From the NCBI GenBank assembly GCA_027624675.1, contig JAQBTZ010000013.1, positions 1 through 11,694 of the forward strand: a DNA stretch of 11,694 nucleotides, read 5' to 3'. The notes beneath the pieces were generated by a model. It was not told the DNA's origin. It saw only the letters and a program-made list of their open reading frames with translations, and did no database searches. A program made the position numbers and the translations under genes. Positions 8,289 through 11,694 of the stretch are shown here, piece after piece; position 1 is the stretch's first letter; every line of letters begins with the position of its first letter. Source of the DNA: a bacterium. Lineage in GTDB: Bacteria > Patescibacteriota > WWE3 > 2-01-FULL-39-13 > JAQBTZ01.

Positions 8289-8407
8289 AAAAACGCCACA
8301 GGTTCCAGTTTTAAAAATTAAATTGTAGAATTCTTCTCCCAATTTATCCACCCCCCACAGCAAAAAAAACTTTTCCAGCCGAGTTGTGATAACATAAACA
8401 CATATTT

Positions 8408-9667
8408 ATGAAAAAAATAAAAGTCTCGATTCAAGATGAAAACACATTAATACTGCTCGAAGACAGTCTTAAAGGCGATATTATCGACCTTAAATCTATT
8501 CACGAGGCAGATATTGATAAATCATCAATTGACACCCTTATAAAATCAATCAAAACTGCTGAATTTAACTCTCAACTTGAGTCTGCAAAACTAAGTATTG
8601 AAAAAGAAAAAGCGCTACAAGCTGAACTTAAAGAGAAAGATATTGTAGGTAGAGCAAAAGAGGCTCTTACCAAGAAAGACCAGGAAATAACTGTTCTTAA
8701 TACAAAGCTTGAAAGCATTTCTAAACAAGTTGAATCTGAAACTAAGGTTAAATCTTTAGAGGAAAAACAAAAATTAGAAGAACAATATCGTGAAAAATTA
8801 GGTGAAAAGGAGCTTGAAATTCAAGAGATTAAACATCAAAAAGAACTTAATGAGCAGAAATATTTAGATCAGATTAAAGCTAGTGAAACTGCTTTGGTTT
8901 CGTTAAAAGAGATGCGCACAAGAATGAGTACTAAGATGATAGGGGAGTCTTTAGAAATTCACTGCGAAAATGAGTTTAATAAATTAAGGCCTATTGCCTT
9001 TCCTAAAGCTTTATTTAGTAAAGATAACCAAGTTTCAAGTTCTGGCTCGAAGGGGGACTATATTTACCGAGAATCTGATGATTATGGTAACGAGATTTTG
9101 TCTATTATGTTTGAGATGAAGAACGAAGATAATATAACAGCTACTAAACACAAAAATAAAGATTTTTTTAAGGAATTAGACAAAGATAGACGAGAGAAAA
9201 ACTGCGAGTATGCGGTGCTTGTTAGCTTACTGGAAAAAGACAATGAGTATTTTGATGATATTGTTACGGTGTCAGATTACCCATGCATGTATGCTATTAG
9301 GCCTCAACACTTTATTACTATTATTGGTTTTTTAAGACAAGGGAATTTAAAATCTCAAGAACTACGACAGACTATTCAGGCTTTGAAAAATCAGAACATT
9401 GATGTAACTAATTTTGAGTCTAATATGTATGCTTTTCAAGATGCATTTTCTAGAAATTATAACTTAGCCTCGGACCAGTTTTATAAAGCTATAGAAGAAA
9501 TTGACAAAACTATTGATCATCTTAATAAGGTTAAGGAAAACTTACTTAAATCGGATAACAATTTAAGGCTAGCAAATAACAAGGCGGCAGACTTAACAAT
9601 AAAAAGATTAACTACTAATAGCCCAAGTGTTGCCAAAGCTTTTGAGGATAATAGCAGAAACAAATAA
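8408..9667 (+). CDS. DUF2130 coiled-coil protein, predicted PD-(D/E)XK nuclease
   Basis: 419-residue protein of the DUF2130 family, function unknown. Residues about 52-170 are a long Lys/Glu-rich coiled coil, followed by the family segment MRTRMSTKMIGESLEIHCENEF (169-190, a conserved GE and E). The globular domain contains SKGDYIYRE (214-222) and FEMKNE (235-240). Asp217 with Glu236-x-Lys238 matches the PD-(D/E)XK nuclease signature, and I recall the family being placed in that fold. KDRREKNCEYAVLVSLLE (259-276) is a typical follow-on block. A second helical region covers about 355-385. It is predicted cytoplasmic, with no signal peptide or membrane segment. ATG 8408 has no Shine-Dalgarno sequence and only weak promoter candidates. 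Lying between RhuM genes, it could act in DNA damage or defence, but that is inferred from context alone. Confidence 0.88.
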   Translation: MKKIKVSIQDENTLILLEDSLKGDIIDLKSIHEADIDKSSIDTLIKSIKTAEFNSQLESAKLSIEKEKALQAELKEKDIVGRAKEALTKKDQEITVLNTKLESISKQVESETKVKSLEEKQKLEEQYREKLGEKELEIQEIKHQKELNEQKYLDQIKASETALVSLKEMRTRMSTKMIGESLEIHCENEFNKLRPIAFPKALFSKDNQVSSSGSKGDYIYRESDDYGNEILSIMFEMKNEDNITATKHKNKDFFKELDKDRREKNCEYAVLVSLLEKDNEYFDDIVTVSDYPCMYAIRPQHFITIIGFLRQGNLKSQELRQTIQALKNQNIDVTNFESNMYAFQDAFSRNYNLASDQFYKAIEEIDKTIDHLNKVKENLLKSDNNLRLANNKAADLTIKRLTTNSPSVAKAFEDNSRNK

Positions 9668-9725
9668 TCTCAAAATTTTCTCTTGTAGTTAGTGGTAAAA
9701 AACACATCTTTAGACGTGCCTTTAA

Positions 9726-9731
9726 TATAAA
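9726..9731 (+). promoter_or_regulatory. putative -10 box for the RhuM-Fic gene
   Basis: TATAAA lies 19 nt before ATG 9751 in an AT-only stretch. The -35 region at 17-nt spacing (about 9703-9708) does not match the consensus. The leader would be about 13 nt with no Shine-Dalgarno sequence, as for ppa and gyrB. Confidence 0.35.
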
Positions 9732-9750
9732 TTTAAAATAAAATAAACTT

Positions 9751-10710
9751 ATGAATAAAAAACAGTTGGATAATAAAATTATTATTTATCAAACAAAATC
9801 TGGTGCAATTGAGCTTCGTGGTGATTTTACGCGCGAAACAGTGTGGGCCTCGCAGGCACAAATAGTGGATCTTTTTAATGTTGATCAATCCGTAATTTCC
9901 CGCCATATTAATAATATATTTAAAGATGGAGAAATTGAAAAAAATAGCAATATGCAAAAAATGCATATTGCAAATTCTGATAAACCCATAACACTTTACT
10001 CTCTTGATGTAATTTTAGGAGTTGGATATAGAACTAACTCAAAAGTTGCAATAGAATTTAGGAAATGGGCAACTAAAACTCTTAGTAATTATATAGTAGA
10101 TGGTTATGCAATAAATAAAAATCGTATTGTCAAAAATTATGCACAATTTTTAAAATCAGTTAACCAAATCAAACAACTTTTACCAGCAGACTCTGATATT
10201 AATCCACAAGATGCTATAGAACTCATAACTTTATTTACAGATACCTGGCTATCACTAAACGCTTATGATAAAGGTGCTTTTTCAAAAGGAAAACTAACAA
10301 AGAAGAAAGTTGAATTAACGACAGATAAACTTACTAACAACCTTGCTAAGCTAAAATCAGAACTTATTTACAAATCAAGTGCAACTGAATTGTTTGGAGT
10401 GGAAAGAAGTAAAGGATCTATTGCTGGAATAGTTGGTAATGTAATGCAATCATTTGGTGATAAAGAGCTTTATCCAACAATTGAAGAAAAAGCAGCACAT
10501 CTTTTATATTTTATTGTAAAAAATCATCCATTTACTGATGGAAACAAAAGAAGTGGAGCTTTTGCATTTATATGGTTTTTAAAACAAACAAATATTTTAA
10601 ATATAACAAAGCTTACACCATCTGCACTTACCGCTCTTACTATTCTTGTTGCAAGCAGTAATCCGAAGGATAAGGATAAAGTAATATCCTTAATTTTAAG
10701 TATAATTTGA
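9751..10710 (+). CDS. RhuM-Fic/Doc fusion protein
   Basis: Two-domain protein of 319 residues, of the kind annotated as RhuM/Fic/DOC family. Residues 1-120 are a RhuM N-terminal domain with the HTH-like segment VWASQAQIVDLFNVDQSVISRHINNIF (31-57) and YSLDVILGVGYRTNS (83-97). A helical linker (about 125-205) leads to a Fic fold with GSIAGIVGNV (222-231), IEEKAAHLLYFIVKNHPF (244-261) and the catalytic loop H259-PFTDGNKR-267. The motif lacks the last Arg of the canonical HxFxxGNGRxxR and resembles Doc-type toxins, so phosphoryl rather than AMP transfer is possible; the reaction is not settled. No inhibitory S/TxxxE(G/N) helix is obvious, so the fused RhuM domain may direct or restrain the toxin. 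It starts 83 nt after the DUF2130 gene and ends at TGA. Confidence 0.92.
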   Translation: MNKKQLDNKIIIYQTKSGAIELRGDFTRETVWASQAQIVDLFNVDQSVISRHINNIFKDGEIEKNSNMQKMHIANSDKPITLYSLDVILGVGYRTNSKVAIEFRKWATKTLSNYIVDGYAINKNRIVKNYAQFLKSVNQIKQLLPADSDINPQDAIELITLFTDTWLSLNAYDKGAFSKGKLTKKKVELTTDKLTNNLAKLKSELIYKSSATELFGVERSKGSIAGIVGNVMQSFGDKELYPTIEEKAAHLLYFIVKNHPFTDGNKRSGAFAFIWFLKQTNILNITKLTPSALTALTILVASSNPKDKDKVISLILSII

Positions 10711-10739
10711 AAATAGTTCCTTTGTTGATAGGTTATTAA

Positions 10740-10790
10740 GTTTGTATACATTGCTTAACCAAATAGATACAAACCACCATACTTTGTATA
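10740..10790. promoter_or_regulatory. three TTTGTAT motifs upstream of fic
   Basis: GTTTGTAT (10740-10747) and its exact complement ATACAAAC (10767-10774) form an 8-bp inverted repeat. A third copy, TTTGTATA, lies at 10783-10790 and repeats 10741-10748 exactly. The cluster lies between the RhuM-Fic stop and the fic promoter, where an operator would be expected. The sites are AT-rich, so some chance similarity must be allowed for. Confidence 0.35.
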
Positions 10791-10792
10791 TA

Positions 10793-10823
10793 TTTCACGT
10801 TTTTAAGCACAAAAACCGTGAAA
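10793..10823. promoter_or_regulatory. inverted repeat overlapping the fic promoter
   Basis: TTTCACGTTTTT (10793-10804) and AAAAACCGTGAAA (10811-10823) are complementary apart from one extra base, around the 6-nt centre AAGCAC. The repeat ends 5 nt before the TATAAT box and covers the -35 region, the usual position for a repressor site. It could instead form a weak hairpin at the end of the upstream transcript. Confidence 0.45.
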
Positions 10824-10828
10824 ATTAG

Positions 10829-10834
10829 TATAAT
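10829..10834 (+). promoter_or_regulatory. -10 box for fic, probably leaderless transcript
   Basis: A perfect TATAAT ends 6 nt before ATG 10841. Transcription normally starts about 7 nt after the -10 box, so the mRNA would begin at or next to the A of the ATG. No good -35 box is visible, which would suit a promoter that needs an activator or is normally repressed. Confidence 0.5.
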
Positions 10835-10840
10835 AATACT

Positions 10841-11694
10841 ATGCCAAACTCAACTATTGCCATTAATAAAATCAATTCTCTTCGTGAAAGATATTATAAA
10901 GCATCTGCAGGTAAGCTTGACCTTATTAAGCTTATTAGCGAAGCTGAGCTTGCTGAACAGGTATATAACTCAAACGCCATAGAAAATAGTACACTAAGTT
11001 TAGAGGAAACAGAAAAAATCCTATTACAAATTGATCTTGATAGATTTATTACTGAACTAGAGATTTTTGAGGCTAAAAACCTAGCACGTGTTGTTTCTTA
11101 CACTGATGTTAAAGCAAAAGAGCAAGAATTATCTCTTGATGTTATATTAACACTGCATAAAATGTTAATCTCAAATATTAATGATGATATTGCTGGTAGA
11201 TTTAGACAAGCTAATGAATATGTGCGAGTTGGTAATCATATTGCACCAGCCCCAGAAGAGGTTATTAATAGATTAGAAAACATGCTAACAGAATATAATT
11301 CGGGCAGTCATATAAGCATTGTAAAACGTATTGCACAATTACATTTAACTTTTGAATATACCCACCCATTTATTGACGGTAATGGACGTATTGGTCGTGT
11401 TCTTAATAATTACCTTTTAATTCGTGAGGGATTTGTGCCTATTAACATTAAATTTATAGATAGACAAAAATATTACGATGCATTTGCAGAGTTTGATGAA
11501 AAGGGGAAAACAACTATAATGGAAGAGATTGTTGCAAAAGCTTTAACCAATAGTTATCACAAGCGTTTAGCATATTTAGAAGGTAAAAGCATTATAACTT
11601 TGGTTGAATATGCAAAGGAAAATAAAATCTCTCATTCAAACCTTATTAACAAGGCAAATCGTCAAACTATAGAAGCTTTTTTGGAAAAAGGCGT
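10841..11694 (+). CDS. fic: Fic family protein, class II (N-terminal inhibitory helix), cut by window end
   Basis: Fic-domain protein, predicted AMP transferase (or de-AMPylase) acting on protein hydroxyl groups. 284 codons are visible without a stop. The catalytic loop is the full canonical motif HPFIDGNGRIGR (175-186), with His175, the Mg-binding Asp179 and both arginines. An N-terminal inhibitory motif S44-NAI-E48-N49 matches (S/T)xxxE(G/N); Glu48 is expected to block productive ATP binding, which defines class II Fic proteins. AGRFRQANEYVRVG (118-131) is the usual substrate-side flap. After about residue 248, SIITLVEYAKENKISHSNL starts what looks like a winged-helix DNA-binding domain. 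An in-frame TAG at 10826-10828 confirms the start. The neighbouring RhuM-Fic gene and the operator-like repeats suggest autoregulation. Confidence 0.93.
   Translation, partial: MPNSTIAINKINSLRERYYKASAGKLDLIKLISEAELAEQVYNSNAIENSTLSLEETEKILLQIDLDRFITELEIFEAKNLARVVSYTDVKAKEQELSLDVILTLHKMLISNINDDIAGRFRQANEYVRVGNHIAPAPEEVINRLENMLTEYNSGSHISIVKRIAQLHLTFEYTHPFIDGNGRIGRVLNNYLLIREGFVPINIKFIDRQKYYDAFAEFDEKGKTTIMEEIVAKALTNSYHKRLAYLEGKSIITLVEYAKENKISHSNLINKANRQTIEAFLEKG

Larger units (their letters stand above)
7892..8407. other. non-coding, palindrome-rich stretch of about 520 nt
   Basis: No convincing gene is visible on either strand. From 7869 to 7985 a + frame stays open and ends ...LISQVREVPISRLEKF, but it has no usable start; it may be the tail of a lost gene that I do not recognise. 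The rest holds several hairpins (entries at 8018, 8051, 8141, 8224 and 8265), an A-tract/T-tract junction near 8191-8205 likely to be bent, and a C6 run near 8351-8356. The density of inverted repeats suggests a structured RNA, a recombination scar or palindromic elements rather than a plain spacer. A promoter for the downstream DUF2130 gene should also lie here; only weak -10 candidates (GATAAC 8388, CATAAA 8393) are visible. Confidence 0.6.

Overview
The window looks like a chromosomal segment from a small, AT-rich bacterium, most likely a Patescibacteria/CPR member. That placement is an inference from style: almost no Shine-Dalgarno sequences, -10 boxes very close to start codons, compact gene packing, and gyrase sequences that diverge from well-studied phyla. 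It cannot be proved from this sequence alone. Termination uses TAA, TAG and TGA, so TGA is not recoded.

Bases 1-5357 are a conserved housekeeping block: gyrB, ppa (family I inorganic pyrophosphatase) and gyrA, all on the + strand. ppa and gyrA are 4 nt apart and share a recognisable promoter in front of ppa. GyrB and GyrA form DNA gyrase. Pyrophosphatase removes the PPi made by nucleic acid synthesis, so the grouping makes sense around replication. A dispersed-type palindromic repeat lies on each side of the ppa-gyrA pair (2001-2064 and 5375-5411).

From about 5360 to the end the window is an accessory region with different codon habits: fewer CTA and C-ending codons, more AAT, GAT and TAT. 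It holds a tandem cluster of RhuM-family genes. The first has a frameshifted C-terminus (5530-6483, lost tail 6467-6586). The second is intact (6588-7598). The third is a wrecked remnant (7653-7891). Next comes about 520 nt of non-coding DNA rich in palindromes, including two hairpins that share the core TCGAATTCGA but have swapped flanking arms. After it come a DUF2130 coiled-coil protein with a PD-(D/E)XK-like nuclease signature (8408-9667), a RhuM-Fic/Doc fusion (9751-10710), and a stand-alone autoinhibited Fic protein that runs off the end of the window (from 10841).

The accessory genes look like a toxin, stress-response or defence island. The RhuM N-terminal domain (HTH-like, apparently nucleic-acid binding) is the recurring part: free-standing twice, as a remnant once, and fused to a Doc-like Fic domain once. 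The adjacent Fic protein carries its own inhibitory helix. How these parts cooperate is not known. The best leads are the RhuM/Fic/DUF2130 linkage, the paired palindromes in the non-coding stretch, and the operator-like sites ahead of fic.
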